From positions 1-24,389 of the forward strand of contig CABUGI010000020.1 in the NCBI GenBank assembly GCA_902491055.1: a stretch of 24,389 nucleotides of DNA, given 5' to 3'. Shown here one piece after another: positions 1-6,953 of this stretch. This DNA comes from an uncultured Collinsella sp. Lineage in GTDB: Bacteria > Actinomycetota > Coriobacteriia > Coriobacteriales > Coriobacteriaceae. The first letter of the stretch is position 1. Each line of letters opens with the position of its first letter. Below the pieces are notes generated by a model. It did no database searches and was not told the origin of the DNA. It saw only the letters and a program-made list of their open reading frames with translations. Position numbers and translations under genes: made by a program.

Positions 1-881
1 CCACCAAGACCGAGGCCAAGGCCATCATGCGCCAGTTCATGGCGCTCGAGCAGGGTGTGACCATTCCCTCCAACGCCATCATCGATGTTCAGGTCAAGCG
101 TATCCACGAGTACAAGCGTCAGCAGATGCTCGCGCTCTACATCATCTGGAAGTATCTCGACATCAAAAACGGCAATAAGCCTAAGCACCCCGTCACCATC
201 ATCTTTGGCGGCAAGGCGGCCCCTGCCTACACCATCGCCCAAGACATCATTCATCTAATCCTGACGCTGTCCCAGTGGATAGCAAACGACCCCGACGTGG
301 CCCCCTACCTGCAGGTTGTCATGATCGAGAACTATAACGTCACCGCCGCCGAGCGCGTGATCCCCGCCGCCGACATCTCCGAGCAGATCAGCCTGGCCTC
401 CAAAGAGGCGAGCGGAACCTCCAACATGAAGTTCATGCTCAACGGCGCTTTGACCCTGTGCACGCTCGACGGTGCCAACGTAGAGATTGCCGAGCTCGTG
501 GGCGACGAGAACATCTATACCTTTGGCGCCTCGTCCAAGCAGGTCGAGCAGCTCTACGCCGACGGCACCTATGACGCCGGCGCGCTCTACCGCAAGCCCG
601 GCATCAAGCTGCTGGTGGACTTTATCACCAACCCGGCCTTTATGGCGACCGGCAACGCCGAGCGCCTGCAGCGTCTGCACGATGACATCAAGGGCAAGGA
701 CTGGTTTATGGCCCTGCTCGATATTGAAGAGTACATCCAGACCAAGGAGCGCGTGCTGGCCGACTACGAGGACCAGGACGCCTGGATGCGCAAGGCGCTG
801 ATCAACATCGCCAACGCCGGCACCTTCTCGTCCGACCGCACGATCTCCCAGTACAACGACGAGATCTGGCACCTGGACTAA
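1..881 (+). CDS. glgP: Glycogen/maltodextrin phosphorylase, C-terminal part (5' truncated by window edge)
   Basis: The enzyme phosphorolyses alpha-1,4-glucans, releasing glucose-1-phosphate in the cytoplasm. Reading from the first full codon at position 3, about 292 residues are visible, roughly the last third of a protein that is usually 750-840 residues. VQVKRIHEYKRQ and EASGTSNMKF are family hallmarks; the Lys in the second is the pyridoxal-phosphate Schiff-base lysine. DGANVEI follows as expected. The start lies outside the window. The gene ends at TAA 879-881 and is followed 30 nt later by a strong intrinsic terminator, so it closes its transcript. Family identity is certain. Whether it prefers glycogen or maltodextrin cannot be told from this part. 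It sits beside a sugar-uptake locus on the opposite strand, which fits alpha-glucan metabolism. Confidence 0.97.
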   Translation, partial: TKTEAKAIMRQFMALEQGVTIPSNAIIDVQVKRIHEYKRQQMLALYIIWKYLDIKNGNKPKHPVTIIFGGKAAPAYTIAQDIIHLILTLSQWIANDPDVAPYLQVVMIENYNVTAAERVIPAADISEQISLASKEASGTSNMKFMLNGALTLCTLDGANVEIAELVGDENIYTFGASSKQVEQLYADGTYDAGALYRKPGIKLLVDFITNPAFMATGNAERLQRLHDDIKGKDWFMALLDIEEYIQTKERVLADYEDQDAWMRKALINIANAGTFSSDRTISQYNDEIWHLD

Positions 882-910
882 CCCATTCCCCTTACCATCC
901 TCTTGAGGAA

Positions 911-940
911 CGGAGTCGTGGCAACACGGCTCCGTTTTTT
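911..940 (+). terminator. Intrinsic terminator of glgP
   Basis: A 10-bp stem (CGGAGTCGTG with CACGGCTCCG, one G-U pair) closes on a GCAA tetraloop and is followed directly by six T. It lies 30 nt after the glgP stop codon. Confidence 0.93.
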
Positions 941-980
941 GTGCCCGTGCGTTGCCCCTGTGACCCGACTCGGCCAAACA

Positions 981-1199
981 ATCTCGATCTGTAACAGCTA
1001 CTCGGTAAAAACGGTCCCAGCTGTTACAGATTGAGACATACCGGCCCCTTCCCTTGGGTTTATCTCAGTCTGTAACATCTAGCAGCTGAAATTCACCTTT
1101 GGTGTTACAGATTTAGATGAAATGGTTAGCTCAGCGGAACCGTCTCGATCTGTAACATCTAACGTCCGAAATCGGCCCTACCCGTTACAGATCGAGACA
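981..1199. repeat. Array of three inverted-repeat units, 80-bp period
   Basis: Three units lie in tandem, each with a left arm like TCTCGATCTGTAACA and a right arm like TGTTACAGATCGAGA. The TGTAACA cores start at 990, 1071 and 1151. The matching TGTTACA (or CGTTACA) cores start at 1022, 1103 and 1183. The gap between cores is 25 nt in every unit and the period is 80-81 bp. Unit 3 arms (1142-1156 and 1184-1198) are perfectly complementary over 15 bp. Unit 1 arms match over 18 bp with one wobble, and unit 2 is less perfect. The 25-nt centres differ but share a CTA near the left and an AAA in the middle. The array fills the gap between the convergent ends of glgP and the ABC ATPase gene. It may be a REP-like repeat or an array of protein-binding sites. 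Confidence 0.85.
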
Positions 1200-1219
1200 A
1201 ACGACCGGTCAGACAATCC

Positions 1220-1268
1220 CAACACAAAGAAAGGCTCCCCTCTCGCCCAGTGGACGGGAGGGGAGCCT
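1220..1268 (-). terminator. Intrinsic terminator of the sugar ABC operon
   Basis: An 11-bp perfect stem (AGGCTCCCCTC at 1232-1242 with its complement at 1258-1268) is followed on the minus strand by TTCTTTGTGTT. It lies about 70 nt past the stop of the ATPase gene, the last gene of the operon. Confidence 0.75.
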
Positions 1269-1337
1269 TATATGTGACCGCGGCAAAAGGATGGCAATAC
1301 CGCAGTCGCCCAAAGGGAGGGCCTGGATGCACCGGGC

Positions 1338-2537
1338 CTAGATAAGGTTCTTGCCAGAGACCTTATCGAAGAGATGGGTCGCGTTCTTCTCGAACTTGAA
1401 CCAGATGGTGTCGCCAGCCTTGAGCGCGCCCTTGGCCTCGAGGTCGACGACGGGGATAATCAGAACAAACTGGCCGTCGGGAGCGGTCACGTGGACATGC
1501 TCGGTCGAACCCATGAGCTCGGTCACCTCGACGGTACCCTGGAGCGCGCCCTCCTCGTCCTTGTCGGCAAGCAGAATCTGCTCGGGGCGCACGCCGGCCG
1601 TGATCTCCTTCACGTCGCCGCCGTCCCAGTTGAGGGCAAGCTGAGCGCAGGTCTCGGGGGCGAGCGCCACGTTCATATCCTCGGTCTTGACGGTAAAGCC
1701 GTTGCCCGAGCGCACCAGCTGGGCATCGAAGAAGTTCATCTGCGGCACGCCGATGAAGCCGGCGACGAAGATGTTCGCGGGATGGTTGAAGACCTCCTGC
1801 GGCGTGGCGATCTGCTGGACAACGCCGTCCTTCATGACCACGATACGGTCACCGAGGGTCATAGCCTCGGTCTGGTCGTGAGTAACATAAATGAACGTGC
1901 CCTTGATCTCGTGGCGCAGCTTAATGAGCTCGGCACGCATCTGGTTACGAAGCTTGGCGTCCAGGTTGGACAGCGGCTCGTCCATCAGGAAGACCTTGGG
2001 GTCACGCACGATGGCGCGGCCGATAGCGACACGCTGGCGCTGGCCGCCGGAGAGCGCCTTGGGCTTACGGTCGAGGTACTCGGTAATGCCCAGAATCTCG
2101 GCAGCAGAGCGAACCTTGCGGTCGATCTCGTCCTTGGGAACCTTCTTGAGCTCGAGCGTAAATGCCATGTTCTCGTACACCGTCATATTGGGGTACAGAG
2201 CGTAGCTCTGGAACACCATGGCGATGTCGCGGTCCTTGGGCGCCACGTCGTTGACACGCTTGCCGTCGATGAGCACATCGCCCGAGGTAATGTCCTCCAG
2301 GCCGGCGACCATGCGCATCGTCGTGGACTTACCGCAGCCAGAGGGGCCAACGAGGACGATGAACTCCTGGTCGTGAACGGTGAGGTTAAAGTCCTCTACA
2401 GCGAGCACGCCGTCCTCGGTAACCTTGAGGTTGTGCTTCTTCTCCTCGGTCTTCTTCTTTTTGCCAAAGAAGCCCTTCTTTTTGGACTCGTTGTTGGGAT
2501 ACACCTTCTGAACATGTTTGAGAACGATCTCGGCCAT
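1338..2537 (-). CDS. Sugar ABC transporter ATP-binding protein (MalK/UgpC/MsmK type)
   Basis: This is the nucleotide-binding subunit of a carbohydrate importer, acting as a dimer on the inner face of the membrane with the two permeases encoded upstream. All ATPase motifs are intact: Walker A GPSGCGKST (64-72), Q-loop Q110, signature LSGGQ (162-166), Walker B VFLMDEP (182-188), and switch His220. Residues from about 245 to 399 form the MalK-type regulatory domain. The 399-residue length is somewhat above the usual 360-375. The excess is a Lys-rich insert at about residues 17-41 (KKKGFFGKKKKTEEKK) between the first two beta strands. ATG is preceded by AAAGG. Such ATPases often serve several sugar importers, so the substrate cannot be read from this subunit. 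Confidence 0.96.
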   Translation of the reverse strand: MAEIVLKHVQKVYPNNESKKKGFFGKKKKTEEKKHNLKVTEDGVLAVEDFNLTVHDQEFIVLVGPSGCGKSTTMRMVAGLEDITSGDVLIDGKRVNDVAPKDRDIAMVFQSYALYPNMTVYENMAFTLELKKVPKDEIDRKVRSAAEILGITEYLDRKPKALSGGQRQRVAIGRAIVRDPKVFLMDEPLSNLDAKLRNQMRAELIKLRHEIKGTFIYVTHDQTEAMTLGDRIVVMKDGVVQQIATPQEVFNHPANIFVAGFIGVPQMNFFDAQLVRSGNGFTVKTEDMNVALAPETCAQLALNWDGGDVKEITAGVRPEQILLADKDEEGALQGTVEVTELMGSTEHVHVTAPDGQFVLIIPVVDLEAKGALKAGDTIWFKFEKNATHLFDKVSGKNLI

Positions 2538-2555
2538 GTCTCTACCTTTCGATAC

Positions 2556-2580
2556 GCGGCGCCGCGCTGAGGGGCGCCGC
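2556..2580 (-). other. Intercistronic hairpin between malG-like and ATPase genes
   Basis: GCGGCGCC (2556-2563) pairs perfectly with GGCGCCGC (2573-2580) around a 9-nt loop, in the 68-nt gap between the two genes. No T run follows, so it is more likely an mRNA stability or processing element than a full terminator. Confidence 0.65.
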
Positions 2581-2605
2581 TAAAACTTGCAAAACAGTTA
2601 CGGCA

Positions 2606-3445
2606 TCAGCCCTTGACGGCACCTGCCACCACACCGTCGATGATGTACTTCTGGCATAGGATGTACATGATGACGATGGGGACAACGACCATCATGATGC
2701 AGGCCATCATGGGGCCGAGCTCGACGTGGCCGTAGCCGCCGCGGAAGTACTGAATCAAGATAGGAATGGTCTTGTACTTGGTGGAGTCGAGCGTAAGGTA
2801 GGGCAGCAGGTAGTCGTTCCAGACCCACATGGTCTCGAGGATGCCGACCGAAAGATAGGTGGGCTTCATGATGGGGAGGACGATCTTAAAGAACACCTGG
2901 ACCGGGTTGCAGCCATCAATCATGGCCGCCTCTTCGATCTCGAGCGGGATGTTCTTTACAAAGCCGGCGAACATAAAGACCGCCAGGCCCGCGCCAAAGC
3001 CAAGGTAGATAAAGCAGATGTTGAACGGCGTGTTGAAGCCGATGCGGTCCGCCAAATTGGACAGCGTGAACATGAGCATCTGGAAGGGCACGACCATCGA
3101 GAACACGAACAGGTAATAGAAGAAGTTCGAAATCTTGTTGTTGACACGAACCACGTACCAAGCGCACATGGAGCAGCACACCAAAATCAGAACGACCGAC
3201 GTGACCGTGATGATGAGCGAGTACATAAACGCCGAGGCAAAGCCCTGCTCGTTAAGAGCGTGCACGTAGTTTGCAAGGCCGTTGAATGTCTCAGGCGTAA
3301 GCAAATCGAACGCCGTGGTGGTGCTGATTGCAGTTCCCTTTTTAAAGGAATTGAGCGCAATCATGAACACGGGGTAGATCCACGCGAGCGACAGAATCGT
3401 AAAGAAAATCGAGAGCGCGCGGTTAATAGCCTTATCGCGTTTCAT
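2606..3445 (-). CDS. Carbohydrate ABC transporter permease, MalG type
   Basis: Inner-membrane subunit of the sugar importer, 279 residues, the usual size for this family. It has about six hydrophobic segments (for example near residues 12-32, 74-98, 108-128, 143-163, 196-216 and 248-265). The cytoplasmic coupling loop EEAAMIDGCNPVQVFFKIVLP (171-191) is the EAA motif that docks on the ATPase. The ATG shares its A with the TAA stop of the upstream permease gene (TAATG), and GGAGGTG lies 8 nt upstream inside that gene, so translation is coupled. The family is clear; the substrate is not. Confidence 0.96.
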   Translation of the reverse strand: MKRDKAINRALSIFFTILSLAWIYPVFMIALNSFKKGTAISTTTAFDLLTPETFNGLANYVHALNEQGFASAFMYSLIITVTSVVLILVCCSMCAWYVVRVNNKISNFFYYLFVFSMVVPFQMLMFTLSNLADRIGFNTPFNICFIYLGFGAGLAVFMFAGFVKNIPLEIEEAAMIDGCNPVQVFFKIVLPIMKPTYLSVGILETMWVWNDYLLPYLTLDSTKYKTIPILIQYFRGGYGHVELGPMMACIMMVVVPIVIMYILCQKYIIDGVVAGAVKG

Positions 3446-4299
3446 TACTGCTGCACCTCCTTGGACCTCGTGGCCTTAAGTTGGATCATGGAGATTGCTA
3501 CGACCAGGATGCAGAAGATAACTGCCTTGGCCTGACCGATGCCCTGCCATGCGATACCGGCACGCGAATAGAACGTGTTGTAGATGTTCAGGGCGAGCAT
3601 CTCGGTGGAGTGCGCAGGGGCGCCGCCGGTAAGGGCGAGGTTCTGGTCGAACAGCTTAAAGCCGTTGGTGATGGACAGGAACAGGCAGATGGTGATCGTC
3701 GGCATCAGATTGGGGATCTTAACCTTCCAAAACGTCTGCCATGCCGTGGCGCCGTCGACCTTGGCGGCCTCGATGTAGTCGGACGGAATGGACTGCAGAC
3801 CAGCGATGTAGATGATCATCATGTAGCCGACCTGCTGCCACAGGGTCAGGATGATAAGGCCCCAGAAGCCAGCAGCAGAGTTAAGGGCGATAAGGTCGGC
3901 GCCGATGTTGGAGAGCAGGCAGTTGATCAGAATCTGCCAAATGTAGCCCAGCACGATGCCGCCGATCAGGTTCGGCATAAAGAAGATCGTACGGAAGATG
4001 TTGGTGCCTTTGAGCGCCTTGCGGGTGAGCGCCTGCGCGATGGCGAGGGCGATCACGTTGATGAGCACCGTCGACAGGAAGGCAAACGCCACGGTAAAGA
4101 AGAACGACGTGGAGAACTGCGGATCGGACAGCGCGCGTACGTAGTTCTCGATACCGACAAAGTGCGCGTTACTAATGATAATAAACTGGCAGAACGAGAG
4201 ATAGAAGCCCTGGATAAAAGGGATCACGAACCCGATCATAAACGCCAGACACGTGGGCAGCATAAAGAGCGGCCACCAGCGCTTGAGTGCTTTGCCCAT
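3445..4299 (-). CDS. Carbohydrate ABC transporter permease, MalF/UgpA type
   Basis: Second membrane subunit of the importer, 284 residues. It has six predicted membrane segments starting at residues 8-32. The EAA coupling loop reads YIEAAKVDGATAWQTFWKVKIP (175-196). It lacks the long extra periplasmic loop of enterobacterial MalF, as is usual in Gram-positive sugar importers. ATG is preceded by GAAAGGA. It follows the binding-protein gene after an 87-nt gap that holds a strong GC hairpin, and it overlaps the next permease gene by one base. Confidence 0.96.
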   Translation of the reverse strand: MGKALKRWWPLFMLPTCLAFMIGFVIPFIQGFYLSFCQFIIISNAHFVGIENYVRALSDPQFSTSFFFTVAFAFLSTVLINVIALAIAQALTRKALKGTNIFRTIFFMPNLIGGIVLGYIWQILINCLLSNIGADLIALNSAAGFWGLIILTLWQQVGYMMIIYIAGLQSIPSDYIEAAKVDGATAWQTFWKVKIPNLMPTITICLFLSITNGFKLFDQNLALTGGAPAHSTEMLALNIYNTFYSRAGIAWQGIGQAKAVIFCILVVAISMIQLKATRSKEVQQ

Positions 4300-4319
4300 A
4301 AAAGGGTCCTTTCAATATG

Positions 4320-4355
4320 CAGGGGGCGGGCAAACCAACGTCTGCCCGCCCCCTG
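4320..4355 (-). other. GC-rich intercistronic hairpin after the binding-protein gene
   Basis: AGGGGGCGGGCA (4321-4332) pairs perfectly with TGCCCGCCCCCT (4343-4354), and C4320-G4355 extends the stem. No T run follows on the minus strand. In sugar ABC operons a hairpin here commonly protects the binding-protein mRNA and lowers permease expression; that role is inferred. Confidence 0.75.
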
Positions 4356-4386
4356 TCGCTAATCAGATAGCTTGGGCAGCAACTGC

Positions 4387-5703
4387 TTACTCGGAAGCGG
4401 CCTTCTCGGTCTTCCAGCCATCGACGAAGGCGTTCTTGACGCCGTCCCACTTGCTGTTATCGGCAGCGTAGGCAATCAGAGCCTGCTTGAGGTTCTTCTT
4501 CCACTCCTCGGAGGGAATGTAGACGAAGTCCCAAGCGACGGTCTTCTTGCCGTCCTTGGCCATGGCAACGGCCTGCTGCGAGAAGACGTTGGTGGTCTCC
4601 TTGGCGCTCTTGAACGGAGCGGTCAGACCCATCTTGTCGGCGATGATGCTGGTCGGGGTGTCAGCGGTGACGCACCAATACATGAAGTCCTCGGTGGCCT
4701 TCTGGGCATCCTCGGAAGCCTGGGAACTGACGCACCAGTAGTTCTCGCCGCCGGAGCACAGGCCCTGGTTCTCCTCGCCGTCAACACCGATGTAGATGGG
4801 CATCATGCCAATCTGATCGTCGGTCATGCCGGCCTTGACGAGGTCAGAGTAGGCCCAAGAGCCGTTCTGGTAGAAGACGGCCTTGCCGGTTGCGAACTCG
4901 TTGGTGGCGTCGTCGCCGGTCTTGGAAGCAAGCTGCGAAGGATCGCAGGTGGAGTCGGTGATGTACAGGTCGAAGATCTGCTTGTAGTTGTCGAGGAACT
5001 CACCCTTGATCTCGTCGTCCTCCTGGTTGTGCTCCTTCTCAAACTCGTAGTAGAGCGGCATGTTGGCAAGGTGGGTGGTGTAGCGCCAGCTGGAGGAGTC
5101 GTCCATGCCGGCGGAAGTGAAGGCACCCTCGACACCAAGCTCGTCCTTGCGGGCCTGGATGTCGTCGGCACAAGCCTTCAGCTTGTCGAAGGAGTTGATG
5201 TCCTCGGCCTTGTAGCCAGCCTTCTCGAGCAGCTGCTTGTTGTAAATAATGCCGAAGCTCTCCTGAACCCAGTCGATACACACATCCTTGCCGTCGGACT
5301 GCAGAGCCAGGGAGTCGTCAATGAGCTCACCGCGGAGCTTGGTATCGGACAGGTCGGCGCAGTAATCCTTCCAGTTCTTAAGACCGGTGGGGCCGTTGAC
5401 CTGGAACAGGGTCGGAGCGGAGCTCTTGGACATCTCGGACTTAAGCTTCTCCTCGTAGGTGTTGGAGGCGGCGGTCACGATCTTGACCTCGACGCCCTTC
5501 TCCTTCTTGTACGCCTTGGCGATCTCCTTCCACTCCTTGTCGACCTCGGGCTTGAATTGGAGGAAGTAGACCTCGGCAGCGTCACCAGAAGCAGAGGAGC
5601 CGGAGCCGGCGGAGCCACCGCAGCCCACGAGACCCAGACCAAGAACCGCAGCCGCGGAACCAGCAAAGCCCAGGAACTGCCTTCTGCTCATTTCGTTCTT
5701 CAT
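4387..5703 (-). CDS. Extracellular sugar-binding lipoprotein (ABC solute-binding protein, family 1)
   Basis: High-affinity binding subunit of the importer, expected to be lipid-anchored outside the membrane. The N terminus carries a twin-arginine motif SRRQFLG followed by a hydrophobic stretch and the lipobox LVGC, so it is probably exported folded by Tat and lipidated on that Cys (residue 28 from the chosen start). A Gly/Ser linker follows, then a mature domain typical of MalE-like proteins. I chose ATG at 5703 (438 residues). An in-frame GTG six codons upstream would put the obvious ribosome site AGGGTGG inside the coding region. It is the first gene of the operon with two permeases and an ATPase. 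Context suggests alpha-glucosides such as maltose or maltodextrin, by inference only. Confidence 0.95.
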   Translation of the reverse strand: MKNEMSRRQFLGFAGSAAAVLGLGLVGCGGSAGSGSSASGDAAEVYFLQFKPEVDKEWKEIAKAYKKEKGVEVKIVTAASNTYEEKLKSEMSKSSAPTLFQVNGPTGLKNWKDYCADLSDTKLRGELIDDSLALQSDGKDVCIDWVQESFGIIYNKQLLEKAGYKAEDINSFDKLKACADDIQARKDELGVEGAFTSAGMDDSSSWRYTTHLANMPLYYEFEKEHNQEDDEIKGEFLDNYKQIFDLYITDSTCDPSQLASKTGDDATNEFATGKAVFYQNGSWAYSDLVKAGMTDDQIGMMPIYIGVDGEENQGLCSGGENYWCVSSQASEDAQKATEDFMYWCVTADTPTSIIADKMGLTAPFKSAKETTNVFSQQAVAMAKDGKKTVAWDFVYIPSEEWKKNLKQALIAYAADNSKWDGVKNAFVDGWKTEKAASE

Positions 5704-5726
5704 TACAATCCACCCTTTCACACCGT

Positions 5727-5745
5727 GGCGGCACCCTTTGCCGCC
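5727..5745 (-). other. Leader hairpin just upstream of the binding-protein ribosome site
   Basis: GGCGGCA (5727-5733) pairs perfectly with TGCCGCC (5739-5745) around a 5-nt loop. On the mRNA the loop region repeats AAAGGGTG, the same string as the true ribosome site a few bases downstream. The role is unknown. Confidence 0.45.
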
Positions 5746-5786
5746 GCCTTCGGAGATTGGCTCGGGGACTTTGCCCCTTTTGCTGA

Positions 5787-5898
5787 TTTATACAATACGC
5801 TATTTGGCTAGTTGTTTGAACAAGTATTACTAGAGCGGTAGAAAAACTTCGGTGAACGGTAATTTCAACTTGATACTTGACAAGTTTTGTATAAACAA
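5787..5898 (-). promoter_or_regulatory. Promoter/operator region of the sugar ABC operon
   Basis: The region lies between the gntR terminator and the binding-protein gene. On the minus strand TGTATAAAT (TATAAA at 5787-5792) is the best -10; no clear -35 is seen. Two 12-bp inverted repeats resemble GntR/TreR operators: TTGTTTGAACAA at 5812-5823 and TTGTATAAACAA at 5887-5898. A third odd-centred palindrome, ACTTGACAAGT, lies at 5875-5885, and a weaker TTGTATAAATCA (minus strand) overlaps the -10. Two sites about 75 bp apart would allow repression by the adjacent regulator. The reported Bacillus TreR operator TTGTATATACAA is very similar. Confidence 0.6.
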
Positions 5899-5920
5899 TT
5901 ATTTGTTATCTAATGCAGAG

Positions 5921-5967
5921 AAAACGCCCGGTCAAGCCGATGTATCGTCGGTTTGACCGGGCGTTTT
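5921..5967 (-). terminator. Bidirectional-looking terminator after gntR
   Basis: A 20-bp stem (5921-5940 with 5948-5967, one G-U pair) has a 7-nt loop and is flanked by AAAA and TTTT. It lies about 40 nt past the gntR stop and separates the regulator's transcript from the ABC operon. Confidence 0.88.
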
Positions 5968-6009
5968 CGCTTTGATGGCATGAGTCTCGTCAGGCTGCGA
6001 GCTAGCCGG

Positions 6010-6729
6010 CTATCGCTTGGAGTTGACGCGGTAGTGGAAGATCTCGGGATGCGTGCGGGCATGCGTGACCTCGAACAAGATGCCGTCCGAGGTGTACGAC
6101 TGGCTCTCCATGACGGCAACGCAGTTGTATTTGCCGAGGTCAAGATAACTGCAGTCCTCATCGTTGGCAAGCTCGACGCTCACCGTACGGCGACTCGCCA
6201 TCACCTTGACGCCGCGTTTGTGCTCCAGATAGTCGTAAATTGACTTTGCGGCGATCTCGGGCGTCAGACCCTTGGCGATCGACTCCAAAAAGTAGCCGTG
6301 GTCCACCTGGCGAGCATTGCCGTTGAGGCTTCGGACACGCACTACACGAATCAGCTCCTCGCCCACCTTAAAGCCCAGGCGACGAGAAAGTTGCTCAGTG
6401 CAAATCAAATGTTCAAAAGACTTAACGTCCGTCGATGCAACGGCATTGTTGCGCTTTGCAAATTCGCCAAACGACTCGACTTCCTCGAGTGCGCCCAGCA
6501 TGTCGGTTTCGCCCTTGAGCCAAATAACGCGCACGCCCTTGCCGTGTATAGGCTGCACAAACATCTGATCGGCCAGCATGCTCAAGGCGCGTCGAACGGT
6601 ATTGCGCGTGCAGCCAAACTCCGCGGTCAGCTCGGCTTCGGTTGGCAGCATCTCCTGAAACGCATAGGTCCCGTTAATGATGCGCGAACGGATCTCGCGG
6701 TAGATTCCTTCGTAAATCGCTTTTGGCAT
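6010..6729 (-). CDS. GntR/HutC-family transcriptional regulator, TreR-like
   Basis: DNA-binding repressor with an effector domain, 239 residues. Residues 3-68 form the GntR winged helix (LPTEAELTAEFGCTRNTVRR at 28-47, wing IHGKG at 61-65). Residues from about 85 to 232 are a UTRA ligand-binding domain. The C-terminal half resembles Bacillus TreR from memory: ESFGEFAKRNN, SIYDYLEHKRG, NDEDCSYLDLGKYNCVAV and the closing ARTHPEIFHYR. TreR senses a sugar phosphate (trehalose-6-phosphate), so a PTS-derived sugar phosphate is a natural effector here, by inference. ATG is preceded by AGAGGTG. It sits between the ABC operon and a divergent PTS gene, all preceded by similar palindromes. Confidence 0.92.
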   Translation of the reverse strand: MPKAIYEGIYREIRSRIINGTYAFQEMLPTEAELTAEFGCTRNTVRRALSMLADQMFVQPIHGKGVRVIWLKGETDMLGALEEVESFGEFAKRNNAVASTDVKSFEHLICTEQLSRRLGFKVGEELIRVVRVRSLNGNARQVDHGYFLESIAKGLTPEIAAKSIYDYLEHKRGVKVMASRRTVSVELANDEDCSYLDLGKYNCVAVMESQSYTSDGILFEVTHARTHPEIFHYRVNSKR

Positions 6730-6781
6730 GACTTCACCTCTAATGAATATGTATGGCTAGGCACGATAGCATTTCTTTGGG

Positions 6782-6793
6782 TTGTTTAAACCG
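6782..6793. promoter_or_regulatory. Putative GntR operator near gntR
   Basis: TTGTTTAAACCG contains the perfect 8-bp palindrome GTTTAAAC and matches TTGTTTAAACAA at 10 of 12 positions. It lies 53 bp upstream of the gntR start, where it could mediate autoregulation. Confidence 0.5.
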
Positions 6794-6890
6794 TCTATCG
6801 GCAAAGCACCGATTATTTACCGTCGACGGTTCCCCCGACACCCAGATCGGATCGAATCAAAACCGTCAATGCGGCAAGCAGTCAGTCCTC

Positions 6891-6915
6891 TACAATGAGT
6901 TCATTGTTTAAACGT
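6891..6915 (+). promoter_or_regulatory. PTS gene promoter -10 with overlapping operator
   Basis: TACAAT (6891-6896) is a good -10, although no convincing -35 is seen. TTGTTTAAACGT (6904-6915) follows directly, where transcription would begin. Its first 10 bases are identical to those of the site at 6782. Binding there would block transcription of the PTS-HAD gene. Confidence 0.5.
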
Positions 6916-6953
6916 TCTTGCTCGCACAGCATGTTGCATCCGGAAGGCATATT

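Noticed and set aside
981..1199. CRISPR array
   Set aside because: The repeats alternate in orientation, are short and paired as inverted repeats, there are only three units, and no cas genes are present.
4372..5811. Long plus-strand frame over the sugar-binding protein gene
   Set aside because: Shadow frame, Leu/Val/Gly-rich; the opposite strand encodes a clear lipoprotein.
6918..6953. Upstream TTG start for the PTS-HAD gene
   Set aside because: It lacks a ribosome site and overlaps the promoter/operator region; ATG 6954 has GGAAGG at good spacing and fits the GlvC-type N terminus.
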